Assembly (NCBI GenBank): GCA_041394725.1
Contig: JAWKHR010000045.1
Coordinates: 1-53,530, forward strand
Source of the DNA: JAWKHR01 sp041394725
GTDB lineage: Bacteria; Acidobacteriota; Vicinamibacteria; Vicinamibacterales; SCN-69-37
Direction: 5' to 3'
Length of the DNA stretch: 53,530 nucleotides
Part shown: piece by piece, positions 27,317 through 35,723 of the stretch
How the letters are laid out: the number at the start of each line of letters is the position of its first letter
How positions within the stretch are numbered: position 1 is the first letter of the stretch
Position numbers and translations under genes: made by a program
Notes under the pieces: generated by a model
The model's database searches: none
What the model saw: only the letters and a program-made list of their open reading frames with translations
Told to the model about the DNA's origin: nothing

Positions 27317-29699
27317 CCTCCGGCGTCGCGCCGGGTGGCGCCGCGAGGCTGACCCGGACCGGCGCGCCCGTGTAGCGCACGTCGCGCGCGGTGCCATCCG
27401 GCAGCACGACGCGGAAGTCCCGCGGCCGCGGTTCGTCGGTCGCGCCCGCCGGGGCGCCCGGCTCGATCGCCAGCGTCCGGCTGGCGTCGGTCCACGTCAG
27501 CCGGATCCAGGTGCCGCGGCCCGCCAGGTACTGCTGGCTGATCCCGTCATCGTCGTACAGCGTGAACGTGCCATTGGCGCCGGGGAACACGCGAAGCGTG
27601 GTCGGCCCGGTCACGGGCTCGCTCGTGTACTGGCGGACCGGGTCCACCGGCACGATCGACCCGGCGCGCGCGTAGATCGGCATCGTCGCGAGGTCGACGT
27701 CGCGGAGGATGGTGCGCCCGCCGGTCGTCCGCGCGTTCGTCCACCAGTCGTACCAGTCGCCGGCCGGCAGGTAGACCGACCGCGTCGTCGCGCCCTTGAC
27801 GTAGACGGGTGCAATCAGCAGGTCGCGACCCCACAGGTACTGGTCGCCCGTGGCCCGCGCCTTCGTGTCGTCGGGGTAGTGGATCCACAGCGCGCGCATC
27901 AGCGGCAGGCCCTGGTCGCGGGCCTCGCGCGCGAGCGTGTAGGTGTAGGGCAGGAGCTGGTAGCGCAGCTCGGCGTAGCGCTTCGCGATCGGCTCGATCG
28001 CGGGGTTGTTCAGCTCGGCCGGATCGATGTTGCGGGGATCGCCCGGTGGCGGCGCCTGGTTGTTGTTGCCGTACTCGAGCGGCCCCAGCTCGCTGCCGCC
28101 CCAGCCCCACGGCAGGCGCATCCACCAGACGCGCCCGTGCGCGCGGAACGACCCGCAGAAGGCGGCGAACTGGAACCAGCGCGCGTAGAGCTCGCCGGTG
28201 AGGTCGCGGTTCGGGTAGAAGCCGCCGATGTCGGATCCCCAGTACGGGCCGATGCTGAGCGAGTAGTTTAGGCCCACCGCGATCTGCGCCTCGAGCGTCT
28301 TCCACGACGTCTCGGTGTCGCCCGACCAGACCCAGCCGCCCCACTGCGCGATGCCGGGATAGCCGTTGCGCTGCAGGCTCCACGGCCGCACGTCCGGTGT
28401 GGTCGAGCGCATGCCCTGGTAGTAGAGCTGGTGCCGCTTGATCCGCTCGAAGAGGTTGAACCAGTCGCCCTCGTCCGGCCAGAACGCGTCGATGCCGGCG
28501 CGGACGAGCGGGACGTGCTGCTGCCAGTAGGACGCGATGTGCGAGCCGTCCACGGTCTCGCCCGGCGCGGGCGGGATCGTGCCGTGCAGCGTCGGCAGGC
28601 GGTCGCGGTCCCACGGGACCATGTGCACCACGACCTTCACGTGTCGGGCGTGCATGTCGGCCAGCACCACGCGCGGATCCCGCGTGAAGACGTCGGGGTT
28701 GAACTCGAACGACGGCTGCCGCGTGTTCCAGCCGACCGGTGCGAACCCCGTACCGAGGTAGATGACGGCATCGATCGGGATCTGCTTCTCGCGGAACGTG
28801 TCCACGATGCCGAGCATCTGGCGGTCGTCCTCGAGCGTGCGGTGCGACTGCATGTAGCCGAGCGCCCAGCGCGGCGGCATCACCGCCGGACCGGTGATCG
28901 TGGAGAGGTCGGCCAGCGCGGCGGTCGGGTCCCGCGCGTCGAGGACGAAGACGTCGAACAGGCCCGGCACGTACGCGTCGGCCGGTGGCAGGCCCTTGCC
29001 GAGGACCTGCTGCTGGTTGCCCTGCGTCTGCGGACCCGCCGACGCGTCCGGCGCGACCGGGAGGAACGCGCCGCGGTCCGGCGTGCGCAGGTCCACCTCC
29101 ACCCACGGCGTCGCGACGTACAGGCCCCAGCCGTCGGTGCCGAAGAGCACCGCCGCCGGGTTGCGCGAGCCGTACATGTCGCTCTGCCAGCGCGGCTCCA
29201 TCGTGTCCAGCGCGCCGCGGCGGTCGAACTGCACGGGCTGCTCCCGCCACGGCGTGCCGCGCATCGGCCGCGGGCCGCCTTCACCCATGCCGAGCACGGG
29301 CGCGTCGGCCGTCGCGAACGTCAGGCGTCCGTCCGGTTCGAACCGGAGGTCCTGGACGACCCGGCCCGTCGCGTCGCGGACGGTGACGGCCAGCGGATCG
29401 GGGCGGACCGACACGCGCAGCGCGCCGACCGGGCGCTCGATGGGCGCGTCGAGTTCGCGCAGGCTGATCACGGGATCCGGCCAGTCTCGGTCGGCCACCG
29501 CGGGCGTGGCGGGGAAGTCCGGCGCGAAGCTGGCCGGCGCCAGCGTGACCCGGACGCTGTGCGGCCCGGCCGCGCGGACGTCCAGCCGCGCCGCCTGGCC
29601 GTCGGCCGTCGTGATCGGTCGGCCCTGGCGCCCGGCCATGGCGCCGGGCACCACCGCCGACAGGGTCAGGGCCATGGCGAGCGTCGCCAGGGGGCGCAT
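27294..29699 (-). CDS. Secreted glycoside hydrolase family 31 enzyme
   Basis: 801 aa with a signal peptide (LATLAMALTLSAVVPGAMA). The N-terminal beta-sandwich (about 30-260) precedes a (beta/alpha)8 barrel with IDAFWPDEGDW (Asp409 is the likely nucleophile) and WVWSGDTETSW (Asp461 is the likely acid/base), followed by GPYWGSDIGGF. C-terminal beta domains follow (YLPAGDWYDWW). GH31 covers alpha-glucosidases, alpha-xylosidases and sulfoquinovosidases; the substrate cannot be fixed here. The start codon is 10 bp after the stop of the LuxR-type regulator, suggesting co-transcription. No clear ribosome-binding site is visible. Confidence 0.92.
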   Translation of the reverse strand: MRPLATLAMALTLSAVVPGAMAGRQGRPITTADGQAARLDVRAAGPHSVRVTLAPASFAPDFPATPAVADRDWPDPVISLRELDAPIERPVGALRVSVRPDPLAVTVRDATGRVVQDLRFEPDGRLTFATADAPVLGMGEGGPRPMRGTPWREQPVQFDRRGALDTMEPRWQSDMYGSRNPAAVLFGTDGWGLYVATPWVEVDLRTPDRGAFLPVAPDASAGPQTQGNQQQVLGKGLPPADAYVPGLFDVFVLDARDPTAALADLSTITGPAVMPPRWALGYMQSHRTLEDDRQMLGIVDTFREKQIPIDAVIYLGTGFAPVGWNTRQPSFEFNPDVFTRDPRVVLADMHARHVKVVVHMVPWDRDRLPTLHGTIPPAPGETVDGSHIASYWQQHVPLVRAGIDAFWPDEGDWFNLFERIKRHQLYYQGMRSTTPDVRPWSLQRNGYPGIAQWGGWVWSGDTETSWKTLEAQIAVGLNYSLSIGPYWGSDIGGFYPNRDLTGELYARWFQFAAFCGSFRAHGRVWWMRLPWGWGGSELGPLEYGNNNQAPPPGDPRNIDPAELNNPAIEPIAKRYAELRYQLLPYTYTLAREARDQGLPLMRALWIHYPDDTKARATGDQYLWGRDLLIAPVYVKGATTRSVYLPAGDWYDWWTNARTTGGRTILRDVDLATMPIYARAGSIVPVDPVRQYTSEPVTGPTTLRVFPGANGTFTLYDDDGISQQYLAGRGTWIRLTWTDASRTLAIEPGAPAGATDEPRPRDFRVVLPDGTARDVRYTGAPVRVSLAAPPGATPEVTAARIP

Positions 29700-29709
29700 G
29701 GGGGAGATC

Positions 29710-30276
29710 CTACCGTGGCAGCAGCAGGTCCTCGAGGAAGAACGCCGACAACTCGGATCGGTTGCGCAGGTCCGACTTGCGGTAGATGCTCAGCGCCTGC
29801 TGCCGGACCGTCGCTTCCGACGTGGTCCGGACCGTGGCAATCTCCCGGTGGCTGAGCCCCTTGAGCATCAGCAGGCCGACCTCGCGTTCCGCGGGCGTGA
29901 GCGCCCACCGGTCGAACTGGGCGTCGATGGCGTGGCCCAGGCCGCGCAGGGCGTCGGCGGCTTCCTCGCGGTAGCGCGCGGCCTCGAGGCGCGCGCGTTC
30001 CAGGTCCGCGTCGAGCCGCGCCACCCTCGCCTGGGCCTGCCGCAGGCCCCGCCACAGGGCCACGATCCCGGCCGCGGCCAGCACCATGACGATCGCCTCG
30101 ATCCCGAGGTGGCCGGACGCCGCGCCGGTCGAGGAGTCCTCCGCGAGGTCCACGCCGATCAGCACGACGATGGCCGCAAACAGGGCGATGGCCAGTCCGG
30201 TCCGGCCGCGTCCGACGGTCGTCGGATGTTCGTCCGGCAAAGTCCCTGGATTCCGGGAGTTCGTCACGTCGAACAT
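29710..30276 (-). CDS. Membrane-bound LuxR/GerE-type HTH regulator
   Basis: 188 aa from the ATG at 30276; the frame stays open to 30345, with another ATG there. Two transmembrane helices (about residues 28-45 and 60-78) are followed by a coiled coil (LRQAQARVARLDADLERAR). A C-terminal LuxR-type helix-turn-helix follows: LTPAEREVGLLMLKGLSHREIA, then SEATVRQQALSIYRKSDLRNR. There is no receiver domain. The HTH would face the cytoplasm, giving a membrane-tethered one-component regulator. It is directly upstream of the GH31 gene and divergent from the DUF2231 gene, its likely targets. Confidence 0.83.
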   Translation of the reverse strand: MFDVTNSRNPGTLPDEHPTTVGRGRTGLAIALFAAIVVLIGVDLAEDSSTGAASGHLGIEAIVMVLAAAGIVALWRGLRQAQARVARLDADLERARLEAARYREEAADALRGLGHAIDAQFDRWALTPAEREVGLLMLKGLSHREIATVRTTSEATVRQQALSIYRKSDLRNRSELSAFFLEDLLLPR

Positions 30277-30308
30277 CCGTGTGATGACGCCCGTCGGGCC
30301 ACGCCGTA

Positions 30309-30314
30309 AGTATA
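30309..30314 (-). promoter_or_regulatory. -10 box TATACT for the LuxR-type gene
   Basis: TATACT on the minus strand, about 33 bp before the ATG at 30276 and downstream of the alternative start at 30345. It weakly supports the shorter start. Confidence 0.35.
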
Positions 30315-30356
30315 GGCAACGCGCCATGCCGGCGCGCGACATCACGGGAGGTCATC

Positions 30357-30902
30357 ATGAATTCGCTTCCACTGCATCCGGCCATCGTCCACCTGCCGCT
30401 CGGCCTGGCGGTCCTGATGCCGCTCCTGGCGGCCGGGTTCGGCTGGGCGGTCTGGACGGGTCGCGTGCGGCCGCGGGCCTGGCTGGCGCTCGTGGCCCTG
30501 CAGGTGCTGCTCGTCGCCGCGGGACTGGTCGCGATCCGGACCGGAGGCGCCGAAGAGGAGCGGGTCGAGGCGGTCGTGCAGGAGCGCGCCATTCACGCGC
30601 ACGAGGAGGCCGCCGAGCAGTTCGTCTGGGCCGCCGGTCTGTCGATCGGCCTGTTCGGCCTGGTGCTGGTCGGGCGGTCGAACACGGCGGTGCGCGCCGC
30701 CACCGCGCTGTCGGTGGCCGCGACCCTCGGCGTGGCGGCCCTCGCCCTGCGGGTGGGGCACGCCGGCGGGCAGCTCGTCTACGTGCACGGTGCGGCGGCC
30801 GCCTACGCGACGCCGGCGGCCCACGCGACGCCGGCCGCGACCGGCGCCGGCGCGACGGCGCCCGCGTTCGATCGCGACGACGACGACCGGGGCGGGCGAT
30901 GA
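30357..30902 (+). CDS. DUF2231-like integral membrane protein
   Basis: 181 aa with a good GGGAGG ribosome-binding site. It opens with LHPAIVHLPLGLAVLMP, a hallmark of DUF2231-type membrane proteins, and has four predicted helices. Conserved-looking histidines (HP, IVHLP, HAHEE, GHAGGQ) could bind heme or metal, as suggested for relatives. The last 35 residues are a low-complexity Ala/Thr/Pro then Asp/Arg tail, including two copies of YATPA/HATPA. Function unknown. It is divergent from the LuxR-type regulator. Confidence 0.77.
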   Translation: MNSLPLHPAIVHLPLGLAVLMPLLAAGFGWAVWTGRVRPRAWLALVALQVLLVAAGLVAIRTGGAEEERVEAVVQERAIHAHEEAAEQFVWAAGLSIGLFGLVLVGRSNTAVRAATALSVAATLGVAALALRVGHAGGQLVYVHGAAAAYATPAAHATPAATGAGATAPAFDRDDDDRGGR

Positions 30903-30945
30903 GTGACCGTCGCGGTCGATGCCGGACGCGGCGCTGGTTCGGGGG

Positions 30946-31743
30946 TCAGCGATGCGCGACGATCGTGCGCTCGCCCTCGCCGTAGAGGACGAGCGTGCGG
31001 CTGTCGCGCACGTCGTGCCGGTGGATCGTGTGCAGGAAGTCGAGGAACGTGCGCTCGATCGCCATCTGCGCGTCCGGGCAGGCCCGCATCGTCGAGGCGA
31101 CGTGTCCCGTCGTCAGGCCCTCGCCGGTCAGCTGGTAGCTGGTCGTGTAGTTGTTGCACCCGGTCGATCCGCCGAGTTGCGCGCCCTTGAAGACGAGCGT
31201 GACTGCGGTGCCGTCGGGGACGGTCGTCTCGCCGATCGACTCGACCGTCCAGGTGCCCTGGAGCAGCGACGCTGGATCACCGCCGCACCCGCGCAGCGTC
31301 CGGTCGTCGATCGCGAGGGTCACCGAGTCGGGAAAGCTCATGCCGCTCATGCCGTCGTGGCACAGCGTCCGCGAGACGGTGACGACGACGTCGTGTCCGT
31401 CGGCGCGCAGGCGGTAGCGGAACCCGTCGGCCGTGACCTCGGGCGCGGGTGTGAGGCCCTCGAGCTTGAGCGATCCGTAGTCGGCGTCCACCGCGAGTCG
31501 ATCGGACGTCAGCGTCACGAGCCAGCCGGGCTCGTTGCCACGCGCGGTGTAGGGAGCCGACGCGCCGGGCTGGCTCGCGGCGGGCTCCCCGGCGGGTGCC
31601 GCCGGCGGCGCGGGTGTCGCCGGCGGTTCGTCCCCCCCGCGGGAGCCGCAGCCCGCGATCGTGAGCGCCAGCACGACGAGACAGATCCCGGGCGCCGGCG
31701 GTCGCGGACGGGCCGCCGACTCCCGGCGTGCGCCCGGCGTCAC
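30946..31743 (-). CDS. META-domain lipoprotein (HslJ-like)
   Basis: 265 aa from a GTG that overlaps the LVIVD stop (GTGA). The lipobox LTIAGC near residue 32 predicts a lipoprotein; a Pro/Ala linker follows. Residues about 65-160 form a COG3650-type beta domain (YTARGNEPGWLVTL, TLCHDGMSGMSFPDSVTL). Residues about 165-262 form a META domain (LLQGTWTVESI, LGGSTGCNNYTTSY, STMRACPD). META proteins are linked to heat-shock and stress envelope functions with no defined activity. Translationally coupled to the LVIVD gene. Confidence 0.87.
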   Translation of the reverse strand: MTPGARRESAARPRPPAPGICLVVLALTIAGCGSRGGDEPPATPAPPAAPAGEPAASQPGASAPYTARGNEPGWLVTLTSDRLAVDADYGSLKLEGLTPAPEVTADGFRYRLRADGHDVVVTVSRTLCHDGMSGMSFPDSVTLAIDDRTLRGCGGDPASLLQGTWTVESIGETTVPDGTAVTLVFKGAQLGGSTGCNNYTTSYQLTGEGLTTGHVASTMRACPDAQMAIERTFLDFLHTIHRHDVRDSRTLVLYGEGERTIVAHR

Positions 31744-33557
31744 AGGCCGCCCGCGAGGCCGCGGAGCGTGCCGGCCAGCGCGTGCAGGCGCTTCGTGTTC
31801 TGCCCGGTGGATCGCGCGGAATCGGCCTCGAGCTGGTCGGCGAGCTCGCGCAGGCGTCCGGCCTGCGCCGCCGCGCCGCCCGAGCCGGCGGCGGTCAGCG
31901 CGGCGCTCAGGTCACGGGCGCGCGCGGTGGCGATCGCGTTCGCGCGCGTCAGCTGCTCGAGGTACGACCAGGCGACGTCGGTGGTGGCCGGCCAGCTCAC
32001 CTGCGGCTGCTGCTGCGGGTTGAACACGTCCTGGCGGACGGACTCGGCCGCCGCGATCTCGTGGGCCGACAGCTGGTCGCTCGGCAGCAGGCGGAGCACG
32101 TCGAGGCCGCGCCCGATCTCCGACCCGTAGATGTAGCCGTTGTACCAGTAGGTGGACCAGTAGCCGGCCGTGACCAGCTGCCCGCCGTCGATCGGGCCGC
32201 GGTCGAAGTAGGCGATCTCGACCGGGTGCGCCGAGTCGGTGAAGTCGAACACCGACAGGCCGCCCTGGTACCAGGCCTGCACCATGATGTCGCGGCCCGG
32301 CACCGGGATCAGCGAGCCGTTGTGCGCGACGCAGTTCTCGAACTCGGTCTGCGGCGCGGGCATCTTGAAGTAGCCGCCGAACTTCAGCGTCTTGCCGTCC
32401 ACGATGTCGAAGACCGCGTCGGCGCCCCAGGTGGGCAGGTCGGTGTCGCGGCAGCGCGGCTGCGTGCCGCCGCCCCACTCGTCCGTGAAGATGATCTTCG
32501 TGCCGTCGTTGTTGAACGTCGCCGAGTGCCAGTAGGCGAAGTTCGAGTCGGCGGCCGCGTCGAGCCGCTTCGGGTGCACGGGATCGGAGATGTCGAGCAG
32601 GATGCCGTTGCCCGAGCACGCGCCGGCCGCGAGGCCCTTCCCGGGGAACACCGTGATGTCGTGGCACTGGTTGGTCAGTCGCGTGTTCTGCGAGCCCGGG
32701 CCGTGGTCGCCGCCGGCCCAGAGTCCGGCGATCGCGCCCGTCCGCGCGTCGGCAAAGATGCGCGGACGGTTGACGATGCGCGCGTTCTGCGGCGCGGCGA
32801 GCGGCACCTGGATGACGTCGATGCTGAACAGGGACGTGTCGGGGTCCTCGGTCGGGTCCTTGTCCGAGCAGCCCGCCAGCTCCTCCGGCGCCCGCACGGA
32901 GCTGGTGCCGGACCCGTAGATGTAGATGTTCGCCGTGTCCTTCGGATCGACGACCAGCGTGTGGGTGTGGGAGCCGCGGCACGTCTGCACCGCGGCGACC
33001 TGCCTGGGGTGATCGAGATCCGAGATGTCGAAGATCCGCACGCCGCGGAAGCGCTCCGGGCTCACCGGGTCGGGCACCCCCTCGGTGCCGCAGTCGAGGC
33101 GGCCGCGCGTCTGCTCGACCGACATGAACAGCAGGTTCCCGTAGACCGACAGGTCGCCCTGGCCGCCCGGGCACTGGACGGACACGCGCAGGCGCGGCCG
33201 GCGCGGGTCCTCGATGTCATAGAAGTTGAACCCGTGGAAGTTGCCGAGGAACAGCGTCCGGTCCTTGAACGCGATGTCGGAGTTCGCGAAGTTCAGGCTG
33301 CCCTGGCCCGTGGGGTCGTCGAACGCCGCCGGCTTCGGGAGGTGCGCGACCAGCTCCAGGTTCTTCGCGGCCTGGCCCGCGTCCTCGTGGCCCGGTTTCA
33401 GGCCCACGCGCGCGTCGGCCGCGGCGCCGCGTCCCTGCGACTGCGCTCCCACGGGCGCCGCGACGAGCCCGGTCACCACGAGCAGTGCCAGCGCGCCAGA
33501 TCTCCGGATTCCCTCACGCAGACCCGTCCGGTGACGGGAGATCGTTCCGAGCGTCAT
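31740..33557 (-). CDS. Secreted LVIVD-repeat beta-propeller-like protein
   Basis: 605 aa with a signal peptide (ALALLVVTGLVAAPVGA). It contains many LVIVD-type repeats, for example FHGFNFYDIEDPRRPRLRV, GVRIFDISDLDHPRQVA, GILLDISDPVHPKRL and GLSVFDFTDSAHPVEIAYF. These suggest a six- or seven-bladed propeller. Cysteine pairs (CPGG, CGTEG, TCRGSH, GCSD, CHDITV) fit disulfides in an exported protein. The last 110 residues form an alpha-helical tail (LRELADQLEADSARSTG). Ligand unknown. It sits between a DUF305 gene and a META lipoprotein gene in one operon. Confidence 0.87.
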   Translation of the reverse strand: MTLGTISRHRTGLREGIRRSGALALLVVTGLVAAPVGAQSQGRGAAADARVGLKPGHEDAGQAAKNLELVAHLPKPAAFDDPTGQGSLNFANSDIAFKDRTLFLGNFHGFNFYDIEDPRRPRLRVSVQCPGGQGDLSVYGNLLFMSVEQTRGRLDCGTEGVPDPVSPERFRGVRIFDISDLDHPRQVAAVQTCRGSHTHTLVVDPKDTANIYIYGSGTSSVRAPEELAGCSDKDPTEDPDTSLFSIDVIQVPLAAPQNARIVNRPRIFADARTGAIAGLWAGGDHGPGSQNTRLTNQCHDITVFPGKGLAAGACSGNGILLDISDPVHPKRLDAAADSNFAYWHSATFNNDGTKIIFTDEWGGGTQPRCRDTDLPTWGADAVFDIVDGKTLKFGGYFKMPAPQTEFENCVAHNGSLIPVPGRDIMVQAWYQGGLSVFDFTDSAHPVEIAYFDRGPIDGGQLVTAGYWSTYWYNGYIYGSEIGRGLDVLRLLPSDQLSAHEIAAAESVRQDVFNPQQQPQVSWPATTDVAWSYLEQLTRANAIATARARDLSAALTAAGSGGAAAQAGRLRELADQLEADSARSTGQNTKRLHALAGTLRGLAGGL

Positions 33558-33602
33558 GTCAGCGACTCCGTGTTGAAGGGCGGACGTGCCGAGGCGTCCC
33601 GT

Positions 33603-34256
33603 TCAGCGAATCGAGGCGAGCATCCGCCGCATGCGGTCGATTTCCATGGCCTGGTCCGCCTCGACGTCCGACGCGAACGCGAAGATCTCGCCCTGCTGGG
33701 CGGCGCCCGGCTGGGCGAAGAGGTCCTTGACCATGGTCAGGGCGCCGCCGTGATGCTTGATCATGCCCTCGAGCCACAACCGGTCGAACTCGCGCCCGCG
33801 CGCGGCGGCCAGGCGCGCCATCTCGTCCGGCGTGAGCATGCCCGGCATCAGCGTCGCGCCGTGCATGTGCATCGCGTGTGCCGACGGCACCTCGGCGCCG
33901 CGGGCCTCCAGCCAGCGCTGCATCATCCTGATCTCGTCGGCCTGCGATACCGCGATGCGGCGGCCGAGCGTTCTCAGGTCGTCCCACGTGGATCGATCGG
34001 CGATGAGCGCGACCATCTCCACCGCCTGCTGGTGGTGGCCGATCATGCCCTGCATGAACGCGACGTCCGCCGCGCTGTGCGGCAGCGGGGCCGGGGCGGT
34101 GGCTGAGACTTCCGCGGCCGGCTGTCCCGGCGCGCCGGGGCGGAGCACGGGAACGCCGGACTGCGCGGTCGCCTGCGCGGCGATCCGGGCGGCGGGCGCG
34201 GCGCTCCCGAGGAGGCCGCAGCACACGGCGAGGCGGGCGACGGTCGTCAACGGCAT
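33603..34256 (-). CDS. Secreted DUF305 protein
   Basis: 217 aa from the ATG at 34256; an upstream in-frame ATG at 34292 is less likely. A signal peptide is present (VARLAVCCGLLGSAAPAARIAA). Two DUF305 half-repeats carry the hallmark HH motifs: MQGMIGHHQQAVEMV and LEGMIKHHGGALTMV. A His/Met-rich stretch between them (SAHAMHMHGATLMPGM) is a likely metal site, and copper has been suggested for relatives. First gene of a DUF305-LVIVD-META operon; the gap to the LVIVD gene is 45 bp. TATTCT at 34286-34281 may be its -10. Confidence 0.85.
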   Translation of the reverse strand: MPLTTVARLAVCCGLLGSAAPAARIAAQATAQSGVPVLRPGAPGQPAAEVSATAPAPLPHSAADVAFMQGMIGHHQQAVEMVALIADRSTWDDLRTLGRRIAVSQADEIRMMQRWLEARGAEVPSAHAMHMHGATLMPGMLTPDEMARLAAARGREFDRLWLEGMIKHHGGALTMVKDLFAQPGAAQQGEIFAFASDVEADQAMEIDRMRRMLASIR

Positions 34257-34299
34257 GGCTCCCCCGTGGGTGACGATCCCAGAATACGCCAAGCCCGAT

Positions 34300-34317
34300 G
34301 GCCCGCGGGAGCGGGCC
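34300..34317 (-). terminator. 7-bp hairpin with GGGA loop
   Basis: GGCCCGC, a 4-nt loop and GCGGGCC, 3 bp from the end of the small membrane gene at 34320. No T-run. Orientation chosen from context. Confidence 0.4.
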
Positions 34318-34319
34318 GG

Positions 34320-34514
34320 TCAGTGGGGGAAGAGCACGTAGCGGACGGCGGCCTCGAGGAGGGCCGCGAGCGGCGCGTGCCAGATCACGGCCGCGACGAG
34401 GGCCGGGAGGGCCGCCAGCAGGGCGCGGCCCCGGACGGTCGCGGGGCGGACCTCGTGCCGGTCGACGCGGGCGACCGGCGGGGACGAAGGGACGGACTTG
34501 GCGATTGGGCTCAC
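34320..34514 (-). CDS. Possible small single-pass membrane protein
   Basis: 64 aa from a GTG. A basic N-terminus (RVDRHEVRPATVRGR) leads into one or two hydrophobic stretches (ALLAALPALVAAVIWHAPLAALLEAAV) and a YVLFPH end. Support is the hydrophobic pattern and a following hairpin; the ribosome-binding site is poor. I recognise no family. It may be a chance frame. Confidence 0.4.
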   Translation of the reverse strand: MSPIAKSVPSSPPVARVDRHEVRPATVRGRALLAALPALVAAVIWHAPLAALLEAAVRYVLFPH

Positions 34515-34668
34515 GGCGGCCCTTTCGCAGGCGTGGCGGCGCGGGAACGAGCCTACGCGAATCCGGACGGGAAGTGTCCCGAAAACCGCGGCCGTCACGG
34601 CATTTTCACAGGTCCCGCGGCGGCCGGTGTCGCTCGAATGCCTTCGCGTCGGTCCCTGTCGGCTGGGC

Positions 34669-35616
34669 CTACTGCGGCGGCCAGCGCGGCGCGAAGACCC
34701 GCAGGCCCTCGACCCGGACACCCACCAGCAGGTTGCGCGGCGACGTCCCCACCGGTCGCCGGTAGGTGAGGACGTACTGCGAGGCGAGCGTTCGCGCCGC
34801 CATCGCCATGGCGTTGCCGAGCGCCGCGACGTCCACGATGGTCGTCCGCAGGCCGCCGCTCACCGGGCACAGCACGTTCATGACGTTGTCGCGCAGCGGG
34901 CCGTTGGCGACCTTCTCGGACAGCGACGTCGCGAACCACGTGACGCGCGCCGCCTGCACCTCGTCCTGGATGCGCTGTCCGGTGAGGGCGCTGGCCTCGA
35001 CCGAGACGTCGGAATTGAACGACACGATGACCCGTCGATGCTCGGGGCGCTTCGCGAGCACGCGCGACGCGCCGACGACGGCCTCGAGCAGGTTGGAGGC
35101 GACGACGTTCTGGCCGCGCGACCCCGTCGGGGCCAGGCTCCCCAGGTCGGCGTCGGACATGTTGCTGAACGAGCCCTTCGGGAACAGCTTCAGGCTGGCC
35201 TCCCGCAGCGCGTTCGGATCGGTGGTGAAATCGGTGACCGGGATGTCGGCGCCGCCGAATTCCCAGATGGCGAGCTCGGTCTCCGGGCTGAGCTCGTGCA
35301 GCGTGGCCGCGAACGACTGCGCGGCCTCGCGCAGCTCGTGCGCGTACTGCAGGAACGCGGTGGTGGTGTCGGCCAGCAGGACGACCGCCATCGGGTCGGT
35401 CGCGCGTTCGGCGCTGACGACCTCGCGGTCCAGGTTGTCTTCGCGGAGGGCGAAGGCCGTGGCCGGCAGGCCGATGACAGGCGCGTGCGAATCCGCCGCG
35501 ACGACCGTGACGACGACCTGCTTCTCCTCGGTGGCCTGGCTCGCCGACGGGCGTGCGGCCGTGGCCCAACCCGCGGCCGCCAGCGCCGCCATCGTCAGGC
35601 CGATCGGTGCCTTCAT
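34669..35616 (-). CDS. Secreted VWFA-related protein, copy 3 (short)
   Basis: 315 aa with a signal peptide (LTMAALAAAGWATAARPSA). The short N-terminal strand region (VIGLPATAFALREDNLDREV) and a VWA-like core (MAVVLLADTTTAFLQYAHELR, AIWEFGGADIPVTDFT, RRVIVSFNSDVSVEAS, ASQYVLTYRRP) match the acidobacterial VWFA-related family. It is far shorter than copies 1 and 2 and lacks their C-terminal beta modules. The MIDAS position reads LADTTTAF (D-x-T-x), so metal binding may be altered. It stands alone between a small membrane gene and an outer-membrane barrel gene. Function unknown. Confidence 0.83.
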   Translation of the reverse strand: MKAPIGLTMAALAAAGWATAARPSASQATEEKQVVVTVVAADSHAPVIGLPATAFALREDNLDREVVSAERATDPMAVVLLADTTTAFLQYAHELREAAQSFAATLHELSPETELAIWEFGGADIPVTDFTTDPNALREASLKLFPKGSFSNMSDADLGSLAPTGSRGQNVVASNLLEAVVGASRVLAKRPEHRRVIVSFNSDVSVEASALTGQRIQDEVQAARVTWFATSLSEKVANGPLRDNVMNVLCPVSGGLRTTIVDVAALGNAMAMAARTLASQYVLTYRRPVGTSPRNLLVGVRVEGLRVFAPRWPPQ

Positions 35617-35656
35617 GCTGTGCCTCCAGGGACTGTCGACAGGTGTCTCATCCTAC

Positions 35657-35668
35657 CCCCGTACGGGG
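35657..35668. repeat. 12-bp palindrome CCCCGTACGGGG
   Basis: A perfect palindrome in the 107-bp gap before the VWFA copy 3 start. A second palindrome, CTGTCGACAG (35633-35642), lies closer to the gene. Possible operator or transcription-end structure. Confidence 0.35.
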
Positions 35669-35723
35669 CACCAGGCACAACGCGGGGCGTGCGAGGCTCC
35701 GCACGCCTCCCCGGCCGCGGACG

